Assembly: GCF_000344135.1 (NCBI RefSeq) | Contig: NZ_BAOP01000017.1 | Span: 39,419-103,418 of the forward strand | DNA length: 64,000 nt | Source of the DNA: Gordonia malaquae NBRC 108250 | GTDB taxonomy: Bacteria; Actinomycetota; Actinomycetes; Mycobacteriales; Mycobacteriaceae | Reading direction: 5' to 3' | In this document: in pieces, positions 18,066 to 27,878 of the stretch | Position numbering within the stretch: the stretch's first letter is position 1 | How the letters are laid out: each line of letters starts with the position of its first letter | The notes under the pieces: generated by a model | Seen by the model: the letters and a program-made list of their open reading frames with translations, nothing else | The model's database searches: none | Told to the model about the DNA's origin: nothing | Position numbers and translations under genes: made by a program

Positions 18066-20662
18066 CCGAGCGGTTCGCACAGCTCACGTACACCTCCTAC
18101 GACAACGGAGCCGGTCGGGGAGGATGGCAGGTGAAAGACATCGCAGGCGCACTCTCGCCTGCCGAGCAGGAGACGCTCGTCAACCGCGTCGTCACCGTGT
18201 TCGACCTTGATCCTCGTCTCCCCGATTTCCCGTCAGGGGACGACCTCGCGAAGCGTCCCGCGCGCCTCGCGCGGGAACGCCTGCCCGACGGATCTGTCGC
18301 GATGTGGCACACCGTGGAAGCCGGACGAGACGGTTCGGGCAGGCCCGGCAACGTGTTCGCGCACGTCGTCCTCGACCGTGGCGCGCCGACCCCGGGCGAG
18401 AACCGCCCGATCGCGCTGTGGAAGTCCACCAGTTGGCTGCAGCCGTACGGGCCGGACGGGATCGCCGCGGCGACCCTCTCATCGGCGGTGCCCGCACCGA
18501 ACCCGTCGATCTCCACCGCCTCCGCGATCGACTTCGTGATCGCATCGATGGAGCGCCAGGCCGTGTTCCGCATCCTGATGGATGCCGTTCTCGGTCGCCT
18601 CGACGGCGGACCGGCGGTTGTCCTCCGCGTCGCCGACCACGAGCAGGCGGTCGCGTGGATCTCGGCGGTCAGCCATTTCCTCCCGCAGTCGATCGCTCAC
18701 CGTCTCACCTGGTCCACCCACGACCGCCACGAGCGAGCGGTGCTCGACGTCGCAAACGGCGTCGACCTCATCGCGGTGCCGACGTCGGAAGCACTCGACG
18801 GTGGGATCCCCGGCGCCGTGGTGGTCTCCCCTCAGGACACTTCGGGACTCGCGATGCCCGGCGGCCGACATCAGCTGTCGAGCGGCGGCACCGTCGTCGC
18901 GACCACGGTGTCATCACTGCTCGAAGGCGTGCTTTTCGATCCGAGCATCGCCTCGGAAGTCCTCCGGCGACAGGAGGAGATCGACAACCGGTTCCCGCAC
19001 GACGAGGCCCGGTCCGCCTCGTGGCTGATAGCCGTCGGGTTCTCGATCGTCCTCGCTGAGATGGACGACCCCGACATGGTCGACTTCACCCGCGAAGCCG
19101 AACGTCTCATCGCGTCCGGGTTCCCGGCGTCGGCCATGGACGATCCGCAGACGGGACCGCTGATCGCGGCCGCTCTCATTCACCACCCGATGTCCGCACG
19201 CGACTCCCTCGGCCTGCTGCAACGCTCCTACGACGCAGGCCGCCCCACCGCCGACCTCGCGGTCACGTACCTCACCGCTGCGCTCACGGACGGCAGTTGG
19301 CGACAGGTAGATCTCTCGTCGATCCCGAAGGTGAATTCGGCCGATCTGCGCGCCATCCGACCGCAGATCGACGCCGCAATCGCGCAGCTCTGCGCCGAGC
19401 TTCGGCTCGACCCTCCTGGCATGACACCGTGGCTTCTCGTATTCGCCGAGGTGATCTGCCGATTGGGCGCGTCGATCGACGAGTTCTACGACATCCTCGC
19501 GGCCATCGACCGCTCAGCTGTCGGCCTTGTCCCCACACTCGTCGGCAAAGGTCCGTACTGGCCACGAGAAGTCCCCGTCACTGCCGTTCGGGTGCCGATC
19601 TATGCGCAACTCGTCCTGCCGCGCCTCGCCGGCGCGAACCCGGCGGATCTGCTCGCGATCATTCCCGGGTACTGGAACCTGTACGGAGTCCCGATGCCGA
19701 CACTCGAGTCCCCCCTGTCGCCGCCCAATCCGACTGATCAGGACCGGGCGGTACTGCCGTATGCGGGATTGGCGTTCCTCCGCGACACTGAGCACCCGAT
19801 GACTGACAACCTACGTCGCGAGGTAGCGCGGGACGCCATCGACATGTGCCTCGGTGCGCCCCGAAATTATGTGAATGACATCGACGCCCAAGCGTTGACT
19901 CGTGAGCTTCTCGTCGCGGAACCGTCGATGAGTGCCTATGTGCCGCGTTGGACTCAGCAGGCCCCGAATCGAATGTCCGGCGACGTCCTTTATCGCGCGA
20001 TCTTCGCCAACACCCTCGATACCAACTTGCTCACCTCCCTCGCCGATCCCCGTGGTTCGGCCGAGATGAGCGATGTCGCTGCGGCAGCAAGGGTCCGGCT
20101 CCTCGCATCAGACATGTACGCACCGCTACCGCCGACCGCAGATCTGCTGTGGATGCTCGAGGCCACTCTGCCGTTGGCGGCACGCTTTCAGGCGCAGTTC
20201 GCCCCGGAGCTCGCCGAGTTCCTCGATGCCTCCCTGATCGCGATACGCGAGCTCAGACGACCGTGGACGGACGAGCACACCGCTGTCGAGTCACGCCTTC
20301 TTTCACAGAACGCCGGCCGCGACAGCGCCGTAGCCCGCCAGCTCGTCCGCTATGTGGACGCTCGGGTACTGACAGAAGCCTGGACGGCAGGGAAGTCGTA
20401 CCTCGGCGAGACCGAGGCGCACCGACTCGGTACCAAGGTCGACGGCGAAGCCGTGATCGCCCGACTCGCCCTCGACCAGCTCCGGACGTCGTACCGCGGC
20501 CCGCTGACCGTCGAGGAACTCCGGGACGCGTGCTGGCCGATCCTGGCGCGCGGCACCGCCGGAGCAGCTGAGGAGTTCTTCCAGACGTACCGGAAGTCGG
20601 GCGCTGCCTGGCTTCGCACCAACATTCCCGAGGCCGACGTACAGCGTCGTCTGAACCGCTGA
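18062..20662 (+). CDS. GTPase-associated protein 1 (GAP1)-like protein
   Basis: An 866-residue protein; the ATG at 18062 overlaps the previous stop (ATGA) and the frame is open upstream only as a shadow. The N-terminal 150 residues (QLTYTSYDNGAGRGGWQVKD, PGNVFAHVVLDRG) resemble the N-domain of GTPase-associated protein 1 families, and the helical remainder would be their middle and C-terminal regions. Known: GAP1 proteins are encoded beside conflict-system GTPases. The GTPase two genes downstream (21662) is the obvious partner. No TM segments. The GAP1 label rests on recalled family features. Confidence 0.6.
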   Translation: MTERFAQLTYTSYDNGAGRGGWQVKDIAGALSPAEQETLVNRVVTVFDLDPRLPDFPSGDDLAKRPARLARERLPDGSVAMWHTVEAGRDGSGRPGNVFAHVVLDRGAPTPGENRPIALWKSTSWLQPYGPDGIAAATLSSAVPAPNPSISTASAIDFVIASMERQAVFRILMDAVLGRLDGGPAVVLRVADHEQAVAWISAVSHFLPQSIAHRLTWSTHDRHERAVLDVANGVDLIAVPTSEALDGGIPGAVVVSPQDTSGLAMPGGRHQLSSGGTVVATTVSSLLEGVLFDPSIASEVLRRQEEIDNRFPHDEARSASWLIAVGFSIVLAEMDDPDMVDFTREAERLIASGFPASAMDDPQTGPLIAAALIHHPMSARDSLGLLQRSYDAGRPTADLAVTYLTAALTDGSWRQVDLSSIPKVNSADLRAIRPQIDAAIAQLCAELRLDPPGMTPWLLVFAEVICRLGASIDEFYDILAAIDRSAVGLVPTLVGKGPYWPREVPVTAVRVPIYAQLVLPRLAGANPADLLAIIPGYWNLYGVPMPTLESPLSPPNPTDQDRAVLPYAGLAFLRDTEHPMTDNLRREVARDAIDMCLGAPRNYVNDIDAQALTRELLVAEPSMSAYVPRWTQQAPNRMSGDVLYRAIFANTLDTNLLTSLADPRGSAEMSDVAAAARVRLLASDMYAPLPPTADLLWMLEATLPLAARFQAQFAPELAEFLDASLIAIRELRRPWTDEHTAVESRLLSQNAGRDSAVARQLVRYVDARVLTEAWTAGKSYLGETEAHRLGTKVDGEAVIARLALDQLRTSYRGPLTVEELRDACWPILARGTAGAAEEFFQTYRKSGAAWLRTNIPEADVQRRLNR

Positions 20663-20675
20663 GAGAGAAGCAATC

Positions 20676-21665
20676 GTGGCAACTTACGTCCTCGACAGCA
20701 GCAACACCGCACGACTCCCGCGCGGACCGCTCGCCGTGTCCCTGACGACGTCCGACGCCGGCGTTCACGCGCGGATCACGGCGCGATCGGAGAGCGGTGC
20801 GGCGGTGCCTTCGGTGCCGAACGGCGCGCACATGGTGATCCTGCCGTCGATAACCGAGCTCACGACAGTCGGCGCGGTGCCGGCTGCCGGACTGGACCGG
20901 TTTGCGCCGAACACCATTCTGCATCTGTCCATGACACCGGAGGGTGCGCTCGGCCGCGGGGGCGACACCGCGTCGCTCGCCCCTCGTGACGTGTCCGGTC
21001 TTGCGTTCGTCGACCTGGCGACGGTGGCCCCCGAGCCGGACGGCGCCTTGCAGATCACGACGCTCCTCGACGTCGAAGACGTCCCATTGCCCCCGGTCGC
21101 GCACGCTGCTCGCATTGCGACTCGCGGTGTGCTCGGAGTCGATCACGTGCGCGCATCAAGTGAGGTGTCGGTGCGGTGCATCATCGACCTGTCGACGTCG
21201 ATGTCCCCCGCCTTCGATCAGCGAGCCGTCGCCGCCTGCGCGGACATCGTCGCCGGCCTGAGCGCGGTGATCAGCGGTCAGACCACCGTCGACTGGCTTG
21301 CGACGCTGCCGGGATCAACCGAGTACACGCGGGTCGGCCTCGCCGAACTGAGTGCACGGGCAGGCGATCCGCCCACAGCGGGTCTGGGATTGGCGGCAGA
21401 CCTCGTCCCCGGCCTGAGCGCACCGGTCGCAGGCCCGACGCTGACCGTGGTCATCACCGACGGGCCCGTCCCGGCGGTGGTCACCCCGAACAGTCACGTC
21501 GTGGGCCTGGTCGTCGCAACCGGTGCGGCGGCAGCGCACGACGCGGCCGTCTGCCTCCTCCAGGGCGACGACACACAGGCCCGCCTGGCGGACGACGCGC
21601 CCGCGGTGACAGCGATCGTCACCGACCTGATCCGCTCGGCGCGCGGCAAGGGTCTGCTGGCATGA
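20676..21665 (+). CDS. Cytoplasmic vWA-domain protein
   Basis: A 329-residue protein starting at a GTG with GAGAGAGAAG just upstream. The N-terminal half is beta-rich with no known domain. The C-terminal half is a vWA domain with an intact MIDAS: DLSTSMS near residue 171, Thr in PPTAGLGL and Asp in VVITDGP. No signal peptide or TM helix, so unlike the vWA protein at 6579 it works inside the cell. It overlaps the GTPase gene by 4 bp. In related systems an intracellular vWA protein is a ligand-binding adaptor for the NTPase. Confidence 0.8.
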   Translation: MATYVLDSSNTARLPRGPLAVSLTTSDAGVHARITARSESGAAVPSVPNGAHMVILPSITELTTVGAVPAAGLDRFAPNTILHLSMTPEGALGRGGDTASLAPRDVSGLAFVDLATVAPEPDGALQITTLLDVEDVPLPPVAHAARIATRGVLGVDHVRASSEVSVRCIIDLSTSMSPAFDQRAVAACADIVAGLSAVISGQTTVDWLATLPGSTEYTRVGLAELSARAGDPPTAGLGLAADLVPGLSAPVAGPTLTVVITDGPVPAVVTPNSHVVGLVVATGAAAAHDAAVCLLQGDDTQARLADDAPAVTAIVTDLIRSARGKGLLA

Positions 21666-22849
21666 CCGGGCCCGTGTTCCCGCAGACGAAGTGCCCACGG
21701 TGCTTCCATCCGCTTCCGTACGACGTCTACGCGTGGACGTTGAAGTCGCCGGAGACCACAGGCATCGACGACACCGCCACCGCCTACACGGGACACACCG
21801 TGACCATGGGCGAAGTGCACACCGAGCGTGTGCCTCCCAACGATCCGAACTGGACCCTTCTCCCCGCAAGTGTCGACGCGTCGGACGTCGACGAGGTGTG
21901 CCCCAACTGCCACTACGTCCTGTTGCCCCGGTGGCGCGCCGGTCACGCGACGTGCATCGCGATGGCGGGTGCCCGCTTCACCGGCAAGACCGTCTACATC
22001 GCGGTCCTGATCAAGCAGTTGCAGCGCCTGGCCGAGCAGTACAACGAGGTGGTGCAGCCCGCCGATCAGATGACTCGGGAACGGTTCCGGACGCACTACG
22101 AGCAGCCGCTCTACGAAGAGCAGGGTGTGGCGTCGCCGACGGCGAGCGCAACATCGTTCGCCCATCATCCGCTGATCTTCAACATCGGAATCTGGAACGG
22201 GCAGACCCGCTACCTGGTGATTCGCGACGTCGCAGGCGAAGACCTGGAGAATCCGCAGAACGTGAGCGGCCCGGTCCTCGAATTCTTCTCACGTGCCGAT
22301 TCGGTGTTCTTCCTCTTCGATCCTCTTCGCGTGAAGGAGATCGCCGCCGAGTTGCAGGATATGATCCCGATTCCCGAGCTGGGCGGCGATCCTCGCGAGG
22401 TGTTGGACACCGTCCTGTCGTTCGTCGGCGACGGGACCCCGTCGATCGCCGTGATCCTGTCGAAGTTCGACGCGTTTCAAAAGCTCGCGGAAGTCGAGAA
22501 CGGCAAGTGGAGTTCGGCGATGGGCAACGCGGGCGCGGCTTACAACCGTGATCCCGGGCTCATCGCCAGGCAGTACGACCACGTCGACGGTCAGCTCGTC
22601 GACGCGGAGGTCCGCAGTCTGCTGCAACGCCTCGGCGCCGGACCCCGGTTGCGGAACATCCGCAACAACGTGACCGGTCAGTACTACAACCATCGCTTCT
22701 TCGTGGTGTCTGCGCTCGGCGAGTCACCCTCCGGCGACAAGCTGCACCGGAACGGGATCTCATCGTTCCGATGCAGTGATCCCGTCCGCTGGATTCTCGC
22801 GGGCAGCGGCGCGCTCGAAGAGCAGACATGGGGACAGGTTCGGCAATGA
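21662..22849 (+). CDS. Zinc-ribbon P-loop GTPase (double-GTPase-2-like)
   Basis: A 395-residue protein. CPRCFHPLP near residue 12 and CPNCHYVLLP near residue 80 supply two CxxC pairs, a split zinc ribbon. A P-loop GARFTGKT (103-110) follows, then IRDVAGED (about 186) as the DxxG switch and VILSKFD (about 264) as the NKxD-like base-recognition loop. This matches TRAFAC-type GTPases of bacterial conflict systems (DO-GTPase2 in recollection). It overlaps both neighbours (ATGA). With the GAP1-like protein it probably forms the nucleotide switch of the operon. GTP rather than ATP is inferred from SKFD. Confidence 0.75.
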   Translation: MTGPVFPQTKCPRCFHPLPYDVYAWTLKSPETTGIDDTATAYTGHTVTMGEVHTERVPPNDPNWTLLPASVDASDVDEVCPNCHYVLLPRWRAGHATCIAMAGARFTGKTVYIAVLIKQLQRLAEQYNEVVQPADQMTRERFRTHYEQPLYEEQGVASPTASATSFAHHPLIFNIGIWNGQTRYLVIRDVAGEDLENPQNVSGPVLEFFSRADSVFFLFDPLRVKEIAAELQDMIPIPELGGDPREVLDTVLSFVGDGTPSIAVILSKFDAFQKLAEVENGKWSSAMGNAGAAYNRDPGLIARQYDHVDGQLVDAEVRSLLQRLGAGPRLRNIRNNVTGQYYNHRFFVVSALGESPSGDKLHRNGISSFRCSDPVRWILAGSGALEEQTWGQVRQ

Positions 22850-23574
22850 CGAACCCGTTCTCTGCTCCGAATCAGCCGTGGCGGCAAAGCGCGCCGTCGT
22901 CCGGTCAGCCCTCGCCGTTCGGGCCTGGGCCTGCACAATCGGGACCGACACAGCCGTGGACGACCGCTCCGGCGCAGCCTGTCGCCCCGGAGTGGCCCAC
23001 ACCCGCACCTCCCGCACCCGCGGACTACGGGTGGCCGCAGCAACAGACCGCGTGGTCCGCACCCGCGCGGCAGCCCTCTGGATGGCCGCAGCAAACGCCT
23101 GCACCGCTTGTCTCCGAGCGACCCATCACGACGATCATCGCGGCTGCGGCGCTGGCGATCGCCGCCGTCATCACCGTGATTCAGGCCGTCCGAGTGTCGA
23201 TGGGCGTCTACTGGCTGGGTGATCTCGCGACCAACGTGACTGATCTCGACGAAACGCACACCGTCGGCATGGCCGCAGAGGACACCGTCAACGACGTGCA
23301 GGGTTGGCTCCTCGCCGTGAACTACTCGGTCGCGGCCGTCGCCGCGGGCCTGTACGTGCTGTTCGCCCTGAGTATCTGGCGTGGTCAGCGGTGGCCGCGG
23401 ATCGCCGCGATACCCCTGTGCGTGATCTCGCTGTGTGCCTTGATCGGTCTTGATCCCGGCGCCGTTCTGATCGTGGTGCTGGGGATCGGCGCCACCGTCT
23501 GTGCGTGGCTCGCACCCTCGGTCGCGTTCACGAATGCACGTTCGGGACGCCGATCCGCCCAGGTCGCGCGGTGA
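22846..23574 (+). CDS. Four-TM membrane protein with Pro-rich N-terminus
   Basis: A 242-residue protein; the ATG at 22846 overlaps the GTPase stop (ATGA). Residues 1 to about 90 are rich in Pro, Gln, Ala and Trp, with MTNPFSAPNQ and SPFGPGPA, cousins of the NPFGP motif in the proteins at 6046 and 6579. Four membrane segments follow (TIIAAAALAIAAVITVIQAV, WLLAVNYSVAAVAAGLYVLF, IAAIPLCVISLCALIG, AVLIVVLGIGATVCAWLA). It closes the overlapping operon. Likely a membrane anchor; the family is not recognised. Confidence 0.75.
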   Translation: MTNPFSAPNQPWRQSAPSSGQPSPFGPGPAQSGPTQPWTTAPAQPVAPEWPTPAPPAPADYGWPQQQTAWSAPARQPSGWPQQTPAPLVSERPITTIIAAAALAIAAVITVIQAVRVSMGVYWLGDLATNVTDLDETHTVGMAAEDTVNDVQGWLLAVNYSVAAVAAGLYVLFALSIWRGQRWPRIAAIPLCVISLCALIGLDPGAVLIVVLGIGATVCAWLAPSVAFTNARSGRRSAQVAR

Positions 23575-23577
23575 CCT

Positions 23578-23591
23578 TAGAATCAACCGGT
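23578..23591 (+). promoter_or_regulatory. Leaderless promoter of the TerD gene at 23592
   Basis: TAGAAT (23578-23583) is a good -10 hexamer eight bases before the ATG. No ribosome-binding site is present, so transcription probably begins at or next to the start codon. It would let this TerD gene be made independently of the upstream operon. Confidence 0.5.
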
Positions 23592-24101
23592 ATGAGACCG
23601 GGTTCTGGCACGCTCACCGACGTCACCGTGCGGACGTTCTGGGATTCCCGCGGATCGAACAACGACGCAGACCTCGATCTGTCGGCGTTCCTGTTGAACG
23701 ACGCCGGAGTGGTCGCATCCGACTCCGACTTCGTGTTCTTCAACAATCCGGTGTCGACGAACGGCGCTGTGAAACACTCCGGCGGCGCAGGCGGGATCGT
23801 GGAGGAGACCGTCACGATCACCCTCTCCCACCTGCCGTCAGCGGTCACCGCAGTGGCCGTCGTCGCAACCGTCTACAACGGTCTCGGAACGTTCGCCGAC
23901 CTGTGCGACGCCGTCTTCGCGATCGAAGACGCCCAGCTCGGCCCGATCGTGAATTTCGAGATCAACGAGCAGCGACCCGCAGCGAGTGCACTCGTCTACG
24001 GCCGGATCGTGCGCGACGGCGACCGCTGGATCCTCGACGCCGACGGCACTGTCGCGAGCGACTTGCTGGCGGTCGCCAAGAGTTTCGGCGTCAACGTCTG
24101 A
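23592..24101 (+). CDS. Divergent TerD-family protein
   Basis: A 169-residue single TerD domain. It keeps the DADLDLSAFLL and DSDFVFFNNP core of the family but lacks the [17 protein letters not shown] acidic loop seen in the next gene, having GGAGGIVEETVTI instead. One Ca2+ site is therefore probably lost. The frame is open to 23505, but the ATG with its TAGAAT box is preferred. It may pair with the canonical TerD encoded 108 bases downstream, as active and degenerate partners. Confidence 0.85.
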   Translation: MRPGSGTLTDVTVRTFWDSRGSNNDADLDLSAFLLNDAGVVASDSDFVFFNNPVSTNGAVKHSGGAGGIVEETVTITLSHLPSAVTAVAVVATVYNGLGTFADLCDAVFAIEDAQLGPIVNFEINEQRPAASALVYGRIVRDGDRWILDADGTVASDLLAVAKSFGVNV

Positions 24102-24161
24102 GCCTCCGTGTGCGTCAAGCGGATGAACTCTCAGATTTCCGTCAGCCCCGCATGATGAAGT

Positions 24162-24178
24162 GGTGTCGGCTAGACACC
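24162..24178. promoter_or_regulatory. Inverted repeat upstream of canonical TerD
   Basis: GGTGTC-GGCTA-GACACC is a perfect 6-bp dyad ending 31 bases before the ATG at 24210, in a position suitable for an operator or part of the promoter. The regulator is unknown. Confidence 0.4.
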
Positions 24179-24209
24179 TAATCGGTAGATCGAACGAAAG
24201 GAACATCTC

Positions 24210-24785
24210 ATGAGCGTGAGCCTCGCCAAGGGCGGAAACGTCTCCCTCGCCAAGGAGGCCCCCGGCCTCACCGCGGTGACGATCGGCCTCGGTTGGGACG
24301 TCCGGACCACCTCCGGTGTCGACTTCGACCTCGACGGCAGCGCATTGGCGCTCGGTGCCAACGGCAAGGTCCCCTCCGACCAGCATTTCGTCTTCTACAA
24401 CAACCTCCGTTCGCCCGACGGTTCGATCGAGCACACCGGCGACAACCTGACCGGTGAGGGCGACGGCGACGACGAGTCGATCAACGTCGACCTCGCCGCT
24501 GTGCCGCCGGAGATCGCCAGCATCGTCTTCCCGGTGTCGATCCACGACGCAGTCGCGCGCGGTCAGTCGTTCGGCCAGGTCCGCAACGCATTCATCCGGG
24601 TCGTCAATCGCGCGAACGGCGCCGAGATCGCCCGCTACGACCTCACCGAGGACGCGTCGTCGGAGACGGCGATGAGCTTCGGCGAGCTGTACCGCTACAA
24701 CGGCGAGTGGAAGTTCCGCGCGATCGGTCAGGGCTACGCGAGCGGCCTCGCGGGGATCGCCCGCGACTTCGGCGTCAACATCTGA
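24210..24785 (+). CDS. Canonical TerD-family calcium-binding stress protein
   Basis: A 191-residue protein of standard TerD length with all family marks: [19 protein letters not shown] at the start, [24 protein letters not shown], and [13 protein letters not shown] for Ca2+ binding. A good ribosome-binding site AAAGGA lies about 8 bases upstream. It is a cytoplasmic protein. TerD proteins are needed for tellurite resistance and envelope or phage stress in other bacteria, probably by metal-dependent assembly at the membrane. It lies at the end of the region 1 system, and its own upstream region suggests separate control. Confidence 0.95.
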   Translation: MSVSLAKGGNVSLAKEAPGLTAVTIGLGWDVRTTSGVDFDLDGSALALGANGKVPSDQHFVFYNNLRSPDGSIEHTGDNLTGEGDGDDESINVDLAAVPPEIASIVFPVSIHDAVARGQSFGQVRNAFIRVVNRANGAEIARYDLTEDASSETAMSFGELYRYNGEWKFRAIGQGYASGLAGIARDFGVNI

Positions 24786-24796
24786 CGGTTCGTCCG

Positions 24797-25369
24797 ATGC
24801 CGATCGTCGTCCGCGCTGCCCATTCGTTCGAGGATGTGCGGACGATGGTCGGCCCCAAGCGGCCCGACGCGAGCGTGTGCTTCTGCCTGAGCCACCGGCT
24901 CCCCGCGAAGCAGAACCGCGCCCTCGTCGGGCCGGCACGCGGCGAATACGTCCGCTCGCTGTGTGAGTCGACCATCGCGCCCGGCGTCCTCGCCTACGAC
25001 GGCGACGACGTCGTCGGCTGGGCGGGAGTCGCGCCGCGGTCCGAGACGTCATTCGCGAGATCCACCAAGATCCCCCACCTCGACGACCTTCCCGTCTGGT
25101 CGGTCTGGTGCCTGCGTGTACGTCCCGGCCATCGAGGCGAGGGCATCACGGCGTCCCTGCTCGATGGCGCGATCGACTTCGCCCGCACCAACGGCGCCCC
25201 GGTCCTCGAGGGTTACCCCTCCGACAACGGCGCCGACCGCATCGACCTGACCATGGCGTTCGTCGGATCGCGGACCATGTTCGAACGTGCCGGTTTCGTC
25301 TACGCCGGCCCGACGTCGTCACTGTCGGGCGGCTTCCCACGCGTGATCATGCGCTACGACCTGCGCTGA
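24797..25369 (+). CDS. GNAT-family N-acetyltransferase
   Basis: A 190-residue protein. CLRVRPGHRGEGITASLL (residues about 108-125) is the acetyl-CoA-binding motif A (R/Q-x-x-G-x-G/A). It is followed by a typical C-terminal region ending in SLSGGFPRVIMRYDL. The start ATG is 11 bases after the TerD stop; a longer frame would overlap TerD. Acetyl acceptor unknown. Probably read through from terD and stopped by the strong terminator 25 bases downstream. Confidence 0.85.
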   Translation: MPIVVRAAHSFEDVRTMVGPKRPDASVCFCLSHRLPAKQNRALVGPARGEYVRSLCESTIAPGVLAYDGDDVVGWAGVAPRSETSFARSTKIPHLDDLPVWSVWCLRVRPGHRGEGITASLLDGAIDFARTNGAPVLEGYPSDNGADRIDLTMAFVGSRTMFERAGFVYAGPTSSLSGGFPRVIMRYDLR

Positions 25370-25393
25370 CCAGCCGGTACTCTTCACACCACA

Positions 25394-25427
25394 AAGCCCG
25401 GGTGATCCATGCGGATCGCCCGGGCTT
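25394..25427. terminator. Bidirectional terminator between GNAT gene and argG
   Basis: AAGCCCGGGTGATCC (25394-25408) and GGATCGCCCGGGCTT (25413-25427) form a 15-bp stem with one wobble pair and the loop ATGC. It lies between two converging genes and can serve both strands. Confidence 0.9.
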
Positions 25428-25446
25428 GTGCTGACCCGAGTGATGT

Positions 25447-26874
<1,428 letters not shown>

Positions 26875-26968
26875 AACAGTGGTTCCGCGTCCCAACGAAT
26901 CTGGTCGGATTGCGACCGGCGACCGCGCGTCGTGGAACCGCTCTGTGCGTCTGTGCGTCTGACCTTGT

Positions 26969-27856
26969 ATGGGGGATGCTGGGATACGAACTCGCGCGCA
27001 ACTGCATGCCGACGGACTGACGGACACCGACATCCGCAGGATGGTTGAGAACGGCACTCTCACCCGCCTGCGGTCCGGGTGGTTCGCCCTCGGCGCTCAT
27101 GATCTCCGTGCGGCGACCGCAGTGCGAGACGGCGGCGTCCTCGGATGCGTGTCGGCGCTTCAGTTCCACGGACTCTGGGTTCCGCCCGGACACACCGCAC
27201 TGCACCTGCGACGCAGTCCCAAGATGACCGGCAAGAACCCCGCATGCCGACCCTTTCAGGGGCCGGTCCGCTCCACCCTCGACGCGGTCGACTCCATCCC
27301 CATCGCTCTCAAGTACGCAGCCCATTGCCTCGAGGCCGACGAATGGATTGCCGTGTGCGACTCGTATCTGAACTCGACCGGCGAATCGGTGGAAGATCTA
27401 CTCGCTCAGATGGGAGCGGTCGGGCCGACAGTCCGCGATCTCGCCTACCGCACCGATCCGCGTGCACAATCCGGGACGGAGAGCATCACGCGGGTACGGC
27501 TCCGCGCCGCACACTTCACAGTTGTCGTCCAACCGCGGATAGCGGGCATCGACTGGTCCGACCTACGGATCGGGAAGCTGATTCTCGAATGCGACTCGGT
27601 GCTTCACCACTCGAGTCGCGAGGACTACGAGCGCGATCATCATCGCGACCGCCGCGCCCTGCTCGATGGATGGCTGACGATGCGGCTCACGTACGACGAC
27701 ATCCTGTACGACTGGCCCGGCACCCTCGCCGACATCCGCGCGATCACCCGGGCCGACCGCCACCGTGCGAGGAGTGCCCGCGACCGCGCAATGGTGCAAA
27801 GATCGCTTCGCGAATCGGGCCACGAGGGCAATATGCCCTCGTGGCCCGATTTCTGA
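26969..27856 (+). CDS. AbiEi-antitoxin-like / DUF559-type endonuclease-like protein
   Basis: A 295-residue protein. Residues 1 to about 60 (RTRAQLHADGLTDTDIRRMV, TRLRSGWFAL) are the winged-helix N-domain shared with AbiEi-type antitoxins. The C-terminus (LILECDSVLHHSSREDYERD, then RDRRALLDGW) resembles the Vsr-like DUF559 nuclease fold. This two-part protein is common and usually solitary in actinobacteria; no AbiEii toxin is encoded beside it. Function is unproven. A perfect hairpin overlaps its last codons. Confidence 0.8.
   Translation: MGDAGIRTRAQLHADGLTDTDIRRMVENGTLTRLRSGWFALGAHDLRAATAVRDGGVLGCVSALQFHGLWVPPGHTALHLRRSPKMTGKNPACRPFQGPVRSTLDAVDSIPIALKYAAHCLEADEWIAVCDSYLNSTGESVEDLLAQMGAVGPTVRDLAYRTDPRAQSGTESITRVRLRAAHFTVVVQPRIAGIDWSDLRIGKLILECDSVLHHSSREDYERDHHRDRRALLDGWLTMRLTYDDILYDWPGTLADIRAITRADRHRARSARDRAMVQRSLRESGHEGNMPSWPDF
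27814..27850. terminator. Perfect 17-bp hairpin overlapping the 3' end of the AbiEi-like gene
   Basis: ATCGGGCCACGAGGGCA (27814-27830) and its exact complement (27834-27850) flank the three-base loop ATA, followed by TTTCTGA containing the stop. It lies inside the last 14 codons and faces the converging trpB2 gene, so it probably ends transcription from both sides. Confidence 0.8.
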
Positions 27857-27878
27857 GGCGATCCTCGCGGCAGTTCGG

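Noticed and set aside
15573..18080. An 835-codon open frame on the minus strand opposite the FN3-like gene
   Set aside because: Arg/Asp/His-rich composition, no domain, no start signal, and it exactly mirrors a well-supported plus-strand gene; typical high-GC shadow. The same holds for the other long antisense frames (323-1393, 3855-5285, 9311-10771).
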